DNA of 62,382 nt from Pseudomonadota bacterium (lineage in GTDB: Bacteria > Pseudomonadota > Gammaproteobacteria > Competibacterales > Competibacteraceae), in NCBI GenBank assembly GCA_030917925.1, contig JAUPTV010000129.1:1-62382 (forward strand), read 5' to 3'. A model generated the notes under the pieces. That model was not told the origin of the DNA. It ran no database searches and saw nothing but the letters and a program-made list of their open reading frames with translations. The translations under genes were made by a program, and so were the position numbers. Of this stretch, positions 17,785-25,866 are shown in pieces (position 1 is the stretch's first letter; every line of letters starts with the position of its first letter).

Positions 17785-19166
17785 ACCGTCTGCTCCGCCG
17801 CAAAGCGCAAGGCCAGCAGATGCTTGCAGGGACCGCGCCGCAGGGCGTGTTCACGAATCCAGGGACAGGTACAGCGCCCGTCCTGTAAATAGCCCTGCGC
17901 ATCCACCCGCAACCCGGCCTGGTAATAACCGCTCTCCCCGCGTACCCAGCCGCTGGCCAGCAACTCCCCATCCCGCCGCTCACACTGTTCCAGATCAACC
18001 GCCTGCTTCGCTAACAGCGCCTGCGAACCCTTGAGCCGGTCGGGTTGATGTTTGGCGTTCAGCAGGAACGGCAACTGCCGGTAGAAATAGTGATCCCGAT
18101 CCCGGTCAAAGCCGAGTAGACCCTGTTGCGCCAATCGGTCCACCATTTCAGCGGCGTAAGGCAGGGAAAAATCCTGATGCCCGGCCAGATCGGCGATGCT
18201 GAATTGATTGAGACTGCTGGCCGCCAGGCGAGCCAGGGCCAGATCCGCCTCATCGACCTCTCCCGTCCGCAACTGGCGCAGGGCGTCGCCATCCCCGGAA
18301 AAGCCATGCGCCGCCGCTCCCGACAGACCCAGGGTAAACTGCGCCGTCCCGGTATCCGCTACCCACAGCGAGGCTCCGGTGGCTTCGGTCTGATAGACGC
18401 GCAAGGTGCGTAAATCCGGCAGAATCGTGTGCAGCAACCGCAGTCGCTGGCCGTCGCTGACCGCGATAAAACCCTCTTGACCAGCCGGTTGCCGGTGAAG
18501 AATTTCCGGCTTGTGGCGTCGGGGAATCAGGAACAGCGGTTTTTTCCCCGCGCTGGCGGGAATTTGCATCAACAACTGGCTGGCGGTCAGGCGATCCAGT
18601 TCAAAACGTGGCTGCGCTTGGCGATGCACCGCTTGCACCTGCAAAAAGCCTTTCACCCAGCGTTCCGGCAATTTGACCTTGTGTTCCACCGCCGTACCCT
18701 GCGCGGTTTCCAGCGTGATCGACTGCTCGCCCATCTCAAAATGCGCGGGCTTGCCGGGCCGCAACTGCGCCAGATGGTTCAGAAAGCCGCTGTTGAAATC
18801 CACATTGGTCGTGCCGCGCCGATGGAACGCGCCATCAGTGAAGGCGTTTTCGGTCAAATCGACGCGGGCGTAAACGCTGGCGCAACTGGAAAAGCACTCC
18901 ATGCGCAACAACTGCTGGCCGGCGGTCATCACCGGGTCCAGTAATCGCCAACGATCCGGCTGATAAAACCGGGATTGCACAGTCTGCTGCAAACCCAGCA
19001 ACAGGTTACGGAACATCAGCGGCTGGGCGATCTGCCCGGAAAAAATGGCCGGCAGCGTCGCGGACTGCGGTTCGCCCGCCAGTTCGGTCGAGGCCAGAAA
19101 CACCAGTAAAAGATCGGCGCGCTGGTCGATCAGGCTGGGTTGTCGATAACGAGTCACGAAATCCAC
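17781..19166 (-). CDS. SWIM zinc-finger protein
   Basis: A 461-residue protein with a C-terminal SWIM zinc finger: DGRCTCPWI followed by GPCKHLLALRF (pattern CxC-x12-CxH). SWIM fingers bind DNA or protein. The first ~400 residues have no catalytic signature visible. Start is GTG 19166, supported by GGAGGG (19174-19179 on the minus strand). It is first in a tightly overlapping operon with the 1090-residue protein and a patatin hydrolase. The E. coli counterpart YehQ is uncharacterised. Confidence 0.87.
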   Translation of the reverse strand: MDFVTRYRQPSLIDQRADLLLVFLASTELAGEPQSATLPAIFSGQIAQPLMFRNLLLGLQQTVQSRFYQPDRWRLLDPVMTAGQQLLRMECFSSCASVYARVDLTENAFTDGAFHRRGTTNVDFNSGFLNHLAQLRPGKPAHFEMGEQSITLETAQGTAVEHKVKLPERWVKGFLQVQAVHRQAQPRFELDRLTASQLLMQIPASAGKKPLFLIPRRHKPEILHRQPAGQEGFIAVSDGQRLRLLHTILPDLRTLRVYQTEATGASLWVADTGTAQFTLGLSGAAAHGFSGDGDALRQLRTGEVDEADLALARLAASSLNQFSIADLAGHQDFSLPYAAEMVDRLAQQGLLGFDRDRDHYFYRQLPFLLNAKHQPDRLKGSQALLAKQAVDLEQCERRDGELLASGWVRGESGYYQAGLRVDAQGYLQDGRCTCPWIREHALRRGPCKHLLALRFAAEQTV

Positions 19167-19201
19167 AATGACGCCCTCCAGTCGTGGCAGGCTATGAAGG
19201 A

Positions 19202-19720
19202 TTACCGCTCCCGCAACCGGGGCAGCAATTCCACCAGATTACAGGGCCGAATGCGGGCGTCCAGTTGCGCCTGTAGAATCCGGTCCCACCCCGTTCGGCA
19301 GGCACCGGTGGAACCCGGCAGGCAGAAAATAAAGGTCGCGTTAGCCAGTCCGCCCAACGCTCGCGATTGCAACGTCGAGGCCCCAATTTCCTCCCAGGAC
19401 AGCATTCGGAACAGTTCGCCGAACCCGTCGATTTCCTTATCAAACAACGGTCGCACTGCGTCCGGCGTACTGTCGCGACCCGTCATGCCAGTGCCGCCGG
19501 TTGTCAGCACGATCTGCACGTCCGGATCAGCAATCCAGCGCGAGAGAATGGCGCGGATTTGATAAATATCATCGGTAACGATGGCCCGCTCCGCCAGTTG
19601 ATGACCCGCCCCGGTCAGCCGCTCGACCAGCGTTTGCCCTGACGCATCATCCGCCAGAGTGCGCGTGTCGGAAACTGTGAGTACGGCGATATTCAGCGCT
19701 TGAAATTCACGTTCGTTCAT
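19202..19720 (-). CDS. moaB: Molybdopterin adenylyltransferase family protein MoaB
   Basis: A 172-residue MogA/MoaB-fold protein of molybdenum cofactor biosynthesis. The signature TTGGTGMTGRDSTPDAV is present, with N-terminal ALNIAVLTVSDTRTLADD and FCLPGSTGACRTGWD. Length and the DASGQTL segment fit MoaB rather than MogA. It precedes the SWIM operon by 35 bp on the same strand, so it may be the first gene of that transcript. No other moco genes are in the window. Confidence 0.93.
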   Translation of the reverse strand: MNEREFQALNIAVLTVSDTRTLADDASGQTLVERLTGAGHQLAERAIVTDDIYQIRAILSRWIADPDVQIVLTTGGTGMTGRDSTPDAVRPLFDKEIDGFGELFRMLSWEEIGASTLQSRALGGLANATFIFCLPGSTGACRTGWDRILQAQLDARIRPCNLVELLPRLRER

Positions 19721-19764
19721 TATTGCTTTCCAGAGTCAATCGTCAGGAAAAACCGGTTGGAACG

Positions 19765-19792
19765 CTTGAAATTCGCCCCGCCCGCCCTATTT
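19765..19792 (+). promoter_or_regulatory. Sigma32-type heat-shock promoter of hsp20
   Basis: CTTGAAA (19765-19771), 13 bp spacer, CCCTATTT (19785-19792), one mismatch from the sigma32 consensus CTTGAAA / CCCCATNT. Located 38 bp before the ATG of the small heat-shock gene. Confidence 0.7.
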
Positions 19793-19829
19793 AAATCAGT
19801 AATACATCCACTTTCATGAGGCTACGTCC

Positions 19830-20273
19830 ATGAACCCGAACCGTTATGAACCCTGGCAGCATATCCACCACCTGCGCAAGGAACTGGACCGGTTGTTTGA
19901 ACCCTATGCGGCAACCGGTGATGACCAATCCAGCGCGGCGACCTGCGACTGGATTCCACCGACCGACATCAAGGAGGAGAAGGAGCGCTATGTGCTGCGC
20001 GCTGACATTCCCGGCGTCGATCCCAAGGACATTGAGATTATCGCCGAAAATGGCGTTCTGACCATCCGTGGCAACCGTCCGAGCGAAACCCGGGAAAATC
20101 GCGCCGGCTACAGCCGAATCGAACGGCCCGGCGGCGTGTTTTACCGGCGGTTCAGTCTGCCGGACACCGCTGATCTGGCGAACATCGCCGCCCGCAGTAC
20201 GTATGGCGTCCTGGAAATCGGCATTCCCAAGCTGACCCATACACTATCGCGGACCATCAAAGTCGAAAGCTGA
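19830..20273 (+). CDS. Small heat-shock protein, Hsp20/alpha-crystallin family
   Basis: A 147-residue ATP-independent holdase. The alpha-crystallin domain covers about residues 40-140: PTDIKEEKERYVLRADIPGV, IAENGVLTIRGNR, and the closing ARSTYGVLEIGIPK. The C-terminus carries a short extension. The preceding sigma32-type promoter and the downstream cbpA and DegP/Q-family genes make a proteostasis block: holdase, DnaJ-type co-chaperone, periplasmic protease. Confidence 0.94.
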   Translation: MNPNRYEPWQHIHHLRKELDRLFEPYAATGDDQSSAATCDWIPPTDIKEEKERYVLRADIPGVDPKDIEIIAENGVLTIRGNRPSETRENRAGYSRIERPGGVFYRRFSLPDTADLANIAARSTYGVLEIGIPKLTHTLSRTIKVES

Positions 20274-20284
20274 TTAGCTTAAAA

Positions 20285-20364
20285 TTTCCCCCCTTGAAAA
20301 GGGGGGTTAGGGGGGATTTCCCTGAAGTTCCCCCTTAAAATCAAGGGGGAAAAGGGGATTTTCC
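20285..20364. repeat. Palindromic C/G-rich intergenic repeat
   Basis: Two adjoining palindromic units: CCCCCTTGAAAAGGGGG and CCCCCTTAAAATCAAGGGGG. This is the common dispersed repeat of the form CCCCCTTTTCAAGGGGG seen between genes in many proteobacteria. It can form hairpins in the hsp20-cbpA transcript and might attenuate it. Confidence 0.75.
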
Positions 20365-20394
20365 TCCTGTTATGTCCTCAAATCTGGAGTCCGC

Positions 20395-21348
20395 ATGAAA
20401 TACAAGGATTATTACCAAATTCTCGGCGTAGGCCGCGACGCCCCGGAAGAGGCCATCAAGAAAGCTTACCGGCGACTGGCGCGGAAATATCATCCCGATG
20501 TCAGCAAGGAATCGGGTGCCGAGGAGCGGTTCAAGGAGGTCTCGGAGGCCTACGAGGTGCTCCGCGATGCGGAAAAACGCGCCGCTTACGACCAACTGGG
20601 CCGTAACTGGCAAGCCGGTCAGGACTTTCGTCCGCCACCCGGCTGGCAAGGCGGCGCACGGCCCCATCCGGGCATGGGCGGATTCAGCGGCAGCGATTTC
20701 AGCGACTTCTTTGAATCGCTGTTTGGCAGGGCCGGTGCACCGGGCGGATTTGCGGGCATGAGCGGACGAAGCGGCGGATTCGCTACCGCAGGCCAGGATC
20801 AAACCGTGGCCATCGACATCAGTCTGGAGGAAGCCTATCAGGGCGGCAGCCGCGCCGTGCAATTGCAAACCCCGGAGCGCGAGGCCAGCGGGCGAGTGGT
20901 GAACCGGACGCGCACCCTGAACGTCAAAATCCCCGCTGGCGTCGCCAATGGGCAAAAAATCCGGTTGAGCGGCCAGGGCGGTGCTGGAAAGGGCGGAGGT
21001 CCCAGCGGCGATCTCTATTTGGAAGTATCGATCAAACCGCATCATCTTTATAAAATCCGGAGTCGTGATATCACCCTGGAACTGCCGCTGGCTCCCTGGG
21101 AAGCCGCGCTGGGTTGTAAGCTGGAAGCGCCCACGTTGGGCGGTCCGGTTACACTGAATATTCCGGCCAATGCGCAGAACGGTCAGAAACTGCGGCTGCG
21201 TGGTCGGGGTCTACCCGGCAATCCCCCCGGCGACCAACTAGTTACGCTGCGCATCGTCAATCCGCCAGCCGACAGTGAAGCGGCACGGGAGCTATTCCAG
21301 CGGATGCAACGGGAACTTCCCTTTAATCCGCGTGCGCATTTGCATTGA
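20395..21348 (+). CDS. cbpA: DnaJ-class co-chaperone CbpA (curved-DNA-binding protein)
   Basis: A 317-residue DnaJ homologue lacking the cysteine-rich zinc domain. The J domain occupies residues 1-70 with the essential HPD in [10 protein letters not shown] Gly/Phe/Pro-rich linker follows (about 75-130), then the two-part peptide-binding C-terminal domain ([36 protein letters not shown]). It stimulates DnaK. CTGGAG precedes the ATG. The gene follows hsp20 after a palindromic repeat; cbpM is not seen. Confidence 0.93.
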   Translation: MKYKDYYQILGVGRDAPEEAIKKAYRRLARKYHPDVSKESGAEERFKEVSEAYEVLRDAEKRAAYDQLGRNWQAGQDFRPPPGWQGGARPHPGMGGFSGSDFSDFFESLFGRAGAPGGFAGMSGRSGGFATAGQDQTVAIDISLEEAYQGGSRAVQLQTPEREASGRVVNRTRTLNVKIPAGVANGQKIRLSGQGGAGKGGGPSGDLYLEVSIKPHHLYKIRSRDITLELPLAPWEAALGCKLEAPTLGGPVTLNIPANAQNGQKLRLRGRGLPGNPPGDQLVTLRIVNPPADSEAARELFQRMQRELPFNPRAHLH

Positions 21349-21384
21349 AATAACCGCCATTTCAGGTTGAGAGGTTTTTTGCTG

Positions 21385-22761
21385 ATGACTACCCCACGTC
21401 CCCTGCGGTCAGCGGCCCTGCTGGCGCTGAGTTTGATCATGGCTTTGCCATTGCCGGTTTTCGCTGCGCTGCCGGCTTCGGTAGACGGTCAACCCCTGCC
21501 AACCCTGGCGCCGATGCTGGAGCGGGCGACGCCAGCGGTGGTCAACATCGCCACCGAGAGCCGCATAGCGCTGCGCCGCAATCCCCTGCTGGATGATCCC
21601 TTTTTCCGGCATTTCTTCAACATCCCCGATCAGCCGCGTGAGCGCAACGCCCAAAGCGTCGGTTCCGGGGTAGTGGTGGACGCCAAGCGCGGCTACGCGA
21701 TTACCAACCATCATGTCATCGATGGCGCGGACAAAATCACCGTGACCTTGAGCAATGGTCGCCAACTGGCCGCTAAGGTGGTCGGCTCCGATTCGGAAAG
21801 CGACGTTGCCGTCATCCAGATTTCCGGCGGGAATCTGAGCGCCCTGCCCCTGGCTGATTCCGAGCACCTGCGAGTAGGCGATTTCGTGGTGGCCATCGGC
21901 AATCCGTTTGGTCTCGGTCAGACGGTGACTTCGGGAATCGTCAGCGCCATGGGCCGCACTGGTCTGGGCATTCAGGGCTATGAAGATTTCATTCAGACCG
22001 ACGCTTCGATCAATCCCGGCAATTCCGGCGGGGCCTTGGTCAATTTGCGCGGCGAACTGGTGGGCATCAATACCGCCATCATCGCCCCAGGCGGCGGCAA
22101 TGTCGGCATCGGTTTCGCCATTCCGTCGAATATGGTGTCGCGGCTGATGAATCAGATCATCGCCCATGGCGCGGTGCGGCGCGGTCAACTCGGCGTCTCG
22201 GTGCAGGATCTGACCCCGGATCTGGCGCAAGCTTTCAACATCCCCACCAATCAGGGCGCGGTGATTGCCCAGGTCAGTCCCCGTACCGCCGCCGCTCGTG
22301 CGGGATTGAAAGAGGGCGATGTAGTGTTGCGAATTAACGACCGGACCATCCGCAACAGCAGCAGCCTGCGCAACGCCATCGGTCTGCTCGAAGTCGGCGA
22401 GGCTTTGCGGCTGGAGATTCTGCGCGAAGGCAAACCGTTAACGCTTGACGCCAAAATCGGCGAATATGTGCCCGCTAAAGCGGAGGGTAACGAGATTAAC
22501 ACCCGGTTAGCAGGCGCATTCTTCGAGGACATCGGGCCAAATTCGCCACTGTCCGGCAAAGTACAGGGTGTTATGGTGGCGAAAGTGGATTCCGGCAGTC
22601 CAGCCGCCCGCGCCGGGTTGCGCCCCAACGACGTGATTACCTCGATTAACCGTCAGCGAGTGTCCAGCACCGATGAATTGCGGCAAATCGCGGCGGGCGG
22701 CGATGGCCTGATCATCAATCTGCTGCGTGGCCGGGGCGAATTGTTGCTGGTGTTGCGGTAG
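21385..22761 (+). CDS. degQ: Periplasmic serine protease, Do family (DegQ/DegP-like)
   Basis: A 458-residue HtrA protease. ATG 21385 gives a clean signal peptide (hydrophobic core LLALSLIMALPLPVFA). The catalytic triad is visible as TNHHVID (His), SDVAVIQI (Asp) and NPGNSGGAL (Ser), followed by two PDZ domains (about 265-355 and 370-455). Length is closer to DegQ/DegS-type Do proteases than full DegP, and there is no long Q-linker. It is 36 bp after cbpA, so co-expression is possible. Degrades misfolded envelope proteins. Confidence 0.92.
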   Translation: MTTPRPLRSAALLALSLIMALPLPVFAALPASVDGQPLPTLAPMLERATPAVVNIATESRIALRRNPLLDDPFFRHFFNIPDQPRERNAQSVGSGVVVDAKRGYAITNHHVIDGADKITVTLSNGRQLAAKVVGSDSESDVAVIQISGGNLSALPLADSEHLRVGDFVVAIGNPFGLGQTVTSGIVSAMGRTGLGIQGYEDFIQTDASINPGNSGGALVNLRGELVGINTAIIAPGGGNVGIGFAIPSNMVSRLMNQIIAHGAVRRGQLGVSVQDLTPDLAQAFNIPTNQGAVIAQVSPRTAAARAGLKEGDVVLRINDRTIRNSSSLRNAIGLLEVGEALRLEILREGKPLTLDAKIGEYVPAKAEGNEINTRLAGAFFEDIGPNSPLSGKVQGVMVAKVDSGSPAARAGLRPNDVITSINRQRVSSTDELRQIAAGGDGLIINLLRGRGELLLVLR

Positions 22762-22774
22762 AACCCACGCTTGT

Positions 22775-22799
22775 AGACCGCAGGCCAGACCTGCGGTCT
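22775..22799 (+). terminator. Strong hairpin after degQ
   Basis: A perfect 10-bp stem, AGACCGCAGG / CCTGCGGTCT, with a 5-base loop, 13 bp after the degQ stop. There is no T-run, so intrinsic termination is uncertain; it could also protect the mRNA 3' end. Confidence 0.45.
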
Positions 22800-22899
22800 G
22801 GTCGACCAGAAAGCCGTTGCATCAACCATAAACGAATAGTTTATTGGCCTCCAGCACCCGCGCACCAAAGTGCTACCAGTTGCAATAGGGAAAATTGCC

Positions 22900-23355
22900 T
22901 TATTCAGCGCGGAATACGCCATATTGCCCGGTGAAGGTCATCGCCGGTTCGCCGCCAGCGCGGATCACGACTTGCACCGTCCAGCGTGCTTTGCGGCGGT
23001 GGCGATAGTGCTGGATGAAACGCTCCACGTCAGCGGGATCAGGCCGAACGCATTCCGTCACCACATCTTCCCGCACCGGCCGCAGAAATTTCTGCGTACT
23101 CTCGGTAATCACAATCTCGCCGGTTTCGCCATGCGCGTTCAGGGTCATGCGCGTCATCGCCCAACCGGTCAGCGCCGCCAGCGCCGCCATCGACCCGCCA
23201 AACGCAATCCCCTTGTCATTGATATTCGGCCCCAGCGGCGCAGTGATCCGCAATCTCCCATCATGATCGCCGATCCTCGCCTGCATGGCCTGAAACAGTG
23301 GGACATAGTGGTTGAGGTAATCGTTGAGTTCCTGGATCAGCAGCGCCTGGGACAT
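22900..23355 (-). CDS. YiiD C-terminal-type hotdog thioesterase
   Basis: A 151-residue single-domain hotdog-fold protein similar to the thioesterase half of E. coli YiiD. Typical segments are PLGPNINDKGIAFGGSMAAL (substrate and catalytic helix) and ITESTQKFLRPV. I start at ATG 23355 (AGGA upstream); ATG 23382 in frame is an alternative adding nine residues. No acetyltransferase half is fused. It probably hydrolyses an acyl-CoA or acyl-ACP; substrate unknown. Confidence 0.85.
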   Translation of the reverse strand: MSQALLIQELNDYLNHYVPLFQAMQARIGDHDGRLRITAPLGPNINDKGIAFGGSMAALAALTGWAMTRMTLNAHGETGEIVITESTQKFLRPVREDVVTECVRPDPADVERFIQHYRHRRKARWTVQVVIRAGGEPAMTFTGQYGVFRAE

Positions 23356-23529
23356 GAGAGGTTCCTGGATGAAAAGGGTCAAGGGGAATAAGCGTACTCT
23401 ATTTTGCCATCGCCCTTCACGCCGCGCCGCGCCGGTTCTACCCTTTCAAAAACCCGGCTTTGCTTGGATAATGCCTGACTTCTTTCACCGGTATTGCCAC
23501 CGGCCTGGCCCCAAGGGAGCATAAGAATA

Positions 23530-24777
23530 ATGCGTGTCCTGCTGACTACCAATGAGTACCCGCCGTATGTCTATGGCGGCGCCGGCGTTCATGTCGAATA
23601 CCTGTCCCGCGAACTGGCGAAACTGACTTCGGTCGAGGTGCGCAGTTTCCACGATCAGCATCTGGACGAAGGACAGTTGCATGTGCGCGGCATCAAAATG
23701 GACACCACGCATTTCGCCGGTTGTCCGCAATCCTTCGTCTCCCCGCTCAAAGCGTTGAGCACCTGTCTGGCCTTCGTCGGCCAGGGCGTCGGCGATGAAC
23801 TTGAAGGCGGCAACGCGGAAATCATCCATTGCCATACCTGGTACGCCCATTTCAGCGGCATCCTCGCCAAAATTCTCTATAACATCCCGCTGGTAATTAC
23901 CGTTCACTCCCTGGAGCCGTTGCGGCCCTGGAAGCGCGATCAACTCGGCCATGGCTATGACCTGTCCCGCTGGATCGAGAAAAGCGCCCTGGAAACCGCC
24001 GATTCCATCATTGCGGTCTCGCGCAGCACCCGCGACGACATCCTGCGGCTGTTCAACGTCGAGCCGACCCGCGTGGTGGTGATTCCCAACGGGATCGATA
24101 CCGAGGAATATCAGCCCATCGAAGCGCCTGAAGTGCTGGTGAAGCACGGCGTCGACCCCAGCCGCCCCTATGTGCTGTTCGTCGGGCGCATCACCCGGCA
24201 AAAGGGCCTGTACTATCTGCTGCAAGCCATTCCCCACATCGATCCCAAACTGCAAGTGGTGCTGTGCGCCGGCGACGCCGACACGCTGGCCATGCAGCGT
24301 GAAATCGAGGAGATCGTCCGGGAATTGCAAAGTCACCGGACCGGTATCGTCTGGATTCCCAAGATGCTGCCGCGCAAGGAGACCATCGCTCTGTATTCAC
24401 ACGCGATGATTTTCTGCTGCCCCTCAATTTATGAACCCTTTGGCATTATCAATCTGGAAGCCATGGCCTGCGGCACCCCAGTAGTGGGTAGCGCCGTCGG
24501 AGGCATTAACGAGGTGGTGGTCGATAGCGAAACCGGTTTCCTGGTGGATCCACATCTGTCGGATGAATCGCCGCATGATCCGATCTCACCCGCCCGGTTT
24601 GAACGGGGTATGGCCGACGCCATTAACCGCATCGCCAATGACCCGGATCTTTGCAAGCGCATGGCGCTGGCGGGTCGCGAACGGGTGGAACGGCACTACA
24701 GTTGGCGCAGCATCGCCCAGCAAACCTATGATCTCTATCGTCGGCTGCGCTCCCAGCGGAGTGGTGGCGAACAATAA
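23530..24777 (+). CDS. glgA: Glycogen synthase (GT4, actinobacterial/archaeal type)
   Basis: A 415-residue GT-B glycosyltransferase. The N-terminal donor/acceptor loop NEYPPYVYGGAGVHVEYLS, the central FVGRITRQKGLYYLL, and the C-terminal E-x7-E motif (EPFGIINLEAMACGTPV) match the glycogen synthase subfamily first described in Corynebacterium, which uses ADP-glucose or makes maltose-1-phosphate. It differs from GT5 GlgA of enteric bacteria. No other glg genes are adjacent. ATG 23530 is chosen because upstream residues are not conserved-looking and GGGAG lies 10 bp before it. A terminator follows directly. Confidence 0.9.
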   Translation: MRVLLTTNEYPPYVYGGAGVHVEYLSRELAKLTSVEVRSFHDQHLDEGQLHVRGIKMDTTHFAGCPQSFVSPLKALSTCLAFVGQGVGDELEGGNAEIIHCHTWYAHFSGILAKILYNIPLVITVHSLEPLRPWKRDQLGHGYDLSRWIEKSALETADSIIAVSRSTRDDILRLFNVEPTRVVVIPNGIDTEEYQPIEAPEVLVKHGVDPSRPYVLFVGRITRQKGLYYLLQAIPHIDPKLQVVLCAGDADTLAMQREIEEIVRELQSHRTGIVWIPKMLPRKETIALYSHAMIFCCPSIYEPFGIINLEAMACGTPVVGSAVGGINEVVVDSETGFLVDPHLSDESPHDPISPARFERGMADAINRIANDPDLCKRMALAGRERVERHYSWRSIAQQTYDLYRRLRSQRSGGEQ

Positions 24778-24782
24778 GCGGT

Positions 24783-24835
24783 AAAAACGCCCTTTGCTTC
24801 CCGGTGAACGTGGTTTGGGGATGAGGGCGTTTTTT
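24783..24835 (+). terminator. Rho-independent terminator after glgA
   Basis: AAAAACGCCCT (24783-24793) pairs with AGGGCGTTTTT (24824-24835); the T-run follows. The loop is long (about 30 bases) and may contain secondary pairing. It begins 6 bp after the glgA stop. Confidence 0.75.
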
Positions 24836-25005
24836 CAAAACATCTGCAAATCTTTTACAAGACCTTTGCAACTCTTTCGCATGGGCAAGGTCATCTCATT
24901 AGCGTCCGGAAAAACCAAGCGTAGCACTCAGAATTACGCGAATTTTTCCAGGTCTATTGTTTTAACCCGATGATCTGCTTTCCACACTGTGAGGGAGATA
25001 TGACG

Positions 25006-25806
25006 ATGGTTACGACGATTCCAGTGATTGAAAACGCGCAGACCACCCCCAAGGTGCGGCTGATTTCCATGGACCAACCCTGGGAATGGCTGGGGGCGGG
25101 CTGGAAAGATATGTGGCGAGCGCCATCCGTCAGCGTTGCGTATGGCCTGCTGTTCGTGATTATGGGCTACCTGCTGGTTTATATGGTGGAAGCCCGGTTT
25201 CACTTCATTCTGGCCTTGACCAGCGGTTTCCTGCTGGTCGGTCCGTTCCTGGCGATGGGCCTGTACGACATCAGTCGGCGGCTGGAAGCGGGTGAGCCGG
25301 TGTCCCTGGGCCATGCGCTGACCGCCTGGCGTCATAACCCGCTGTCCATCGCGCTGTTCAGCCTGGCGCTGGGCCTGTTGATGATTGTTTGGGTAAGACT
25401 GGCGGCATTGCTGTTCGCGGTGATGGTCGGTGGGCGCGAGGTGAGCCTGGATGTGGCAGCAGGGCAGCTCTTCTTCTCCGGTAGCGGTCTGACGTTCCTG
25501 CTGGTATTCACCGCTACTGGTGCGGTAATTGCGGCAGCGGTATTCGCCGTCAGCGTGGTGTCTATCCCGATGATGCTGGATCGCCAGACCGATTTCATCA
25601 CCGCCATGCTGACCAGTATTGCTGCGGTTCGGGCCAATCCGGGACCCATGGCATTGTGGGCGGTGTTGATCGTGATCTTCACCGGCATTGGACTGATGAC
25701 TTTTTATCTGGGATTAGCGATTGCCCTGCCGCTGATCGGTCACGCGACCTGGCACGCCTACCGGAGCCTGGTTGAGGACAGCGACATCGAACAGCAACCG
25801 CTGTGA
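25006..25806 (+). CDS. DUF2189 multi-pass membrane protein
   Basis: A 266-residue inner-membrane protein with about six hydrophobic helices (for example LLFVIMGYLLVYMV and LWAVLIVIFTGIGLMTFYLG). The features NPLSIALFSLALGLLMIVW, SIPMMLDRQTDFITAM and LPLIGHATWHAYR fit the DUF2189 family, whose function is unknown; some members are annotated as cytochrome oxidase-related. GAGGGAG (24991-24997) fits ATG 25006 better than ATG 25000. Single-gene unit between two terminators. Confidence 0.85.
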   Translation: MVTTIPVIENAQTTPKVRLISMDQPWEWLGAGWKDMWRAPSVSVAYGLLFVIMGYLLVYMVEARFHFILALTSGFLLVGPFLAMGLYDISRRLEAGEPVSLGHALTAWRHNPLSIALFSLALGLLMIVWVRLAALLFAVMVGGREVSLDVAAGQLFFSGSGLTFLLVFTATGAVIAAAVFAVSVVSIPMMLDRQTDFITAMLTSIAAVRANPGPMALWAVLIVIFTGIGLMTFYLGLAIALPLIGHATWHAYRSLVEDSDIEQQPL

Positions 25807-25822
25807 ACCTCTTGGAAAGACC

Positions 25823-25847
25823 AACGCCGACCCTGGGTCGGCGTTTT
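25823..25847. terminator. Bidirectional intrinsic terminator
   Basis: A perfect 10-bp stem, AACGCCGACC / GGTCGGCGTT, with a 3-base loop followed by TTTT on + and preceded by pairing A residues for the minus direction. It lies between the convergent DUF2189 and ETF-QO genes. Confidence 0.85.
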
Positions 25848-25866
25848 AGCTGGCGGTGCAGGCTAC

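Noticed and set aside
16954-17892. 312-codon + strand frame opposite the helical-repeat gene
   Set aside because: Antisense shadow; the minus-strand frame is coupled by overlaps on both ends.
21409-22230. 273-codon minus-strand frame opposite degQ
   Set aside because: The + strand carries a complete protease with signal peptide, triad and PDZ domains.
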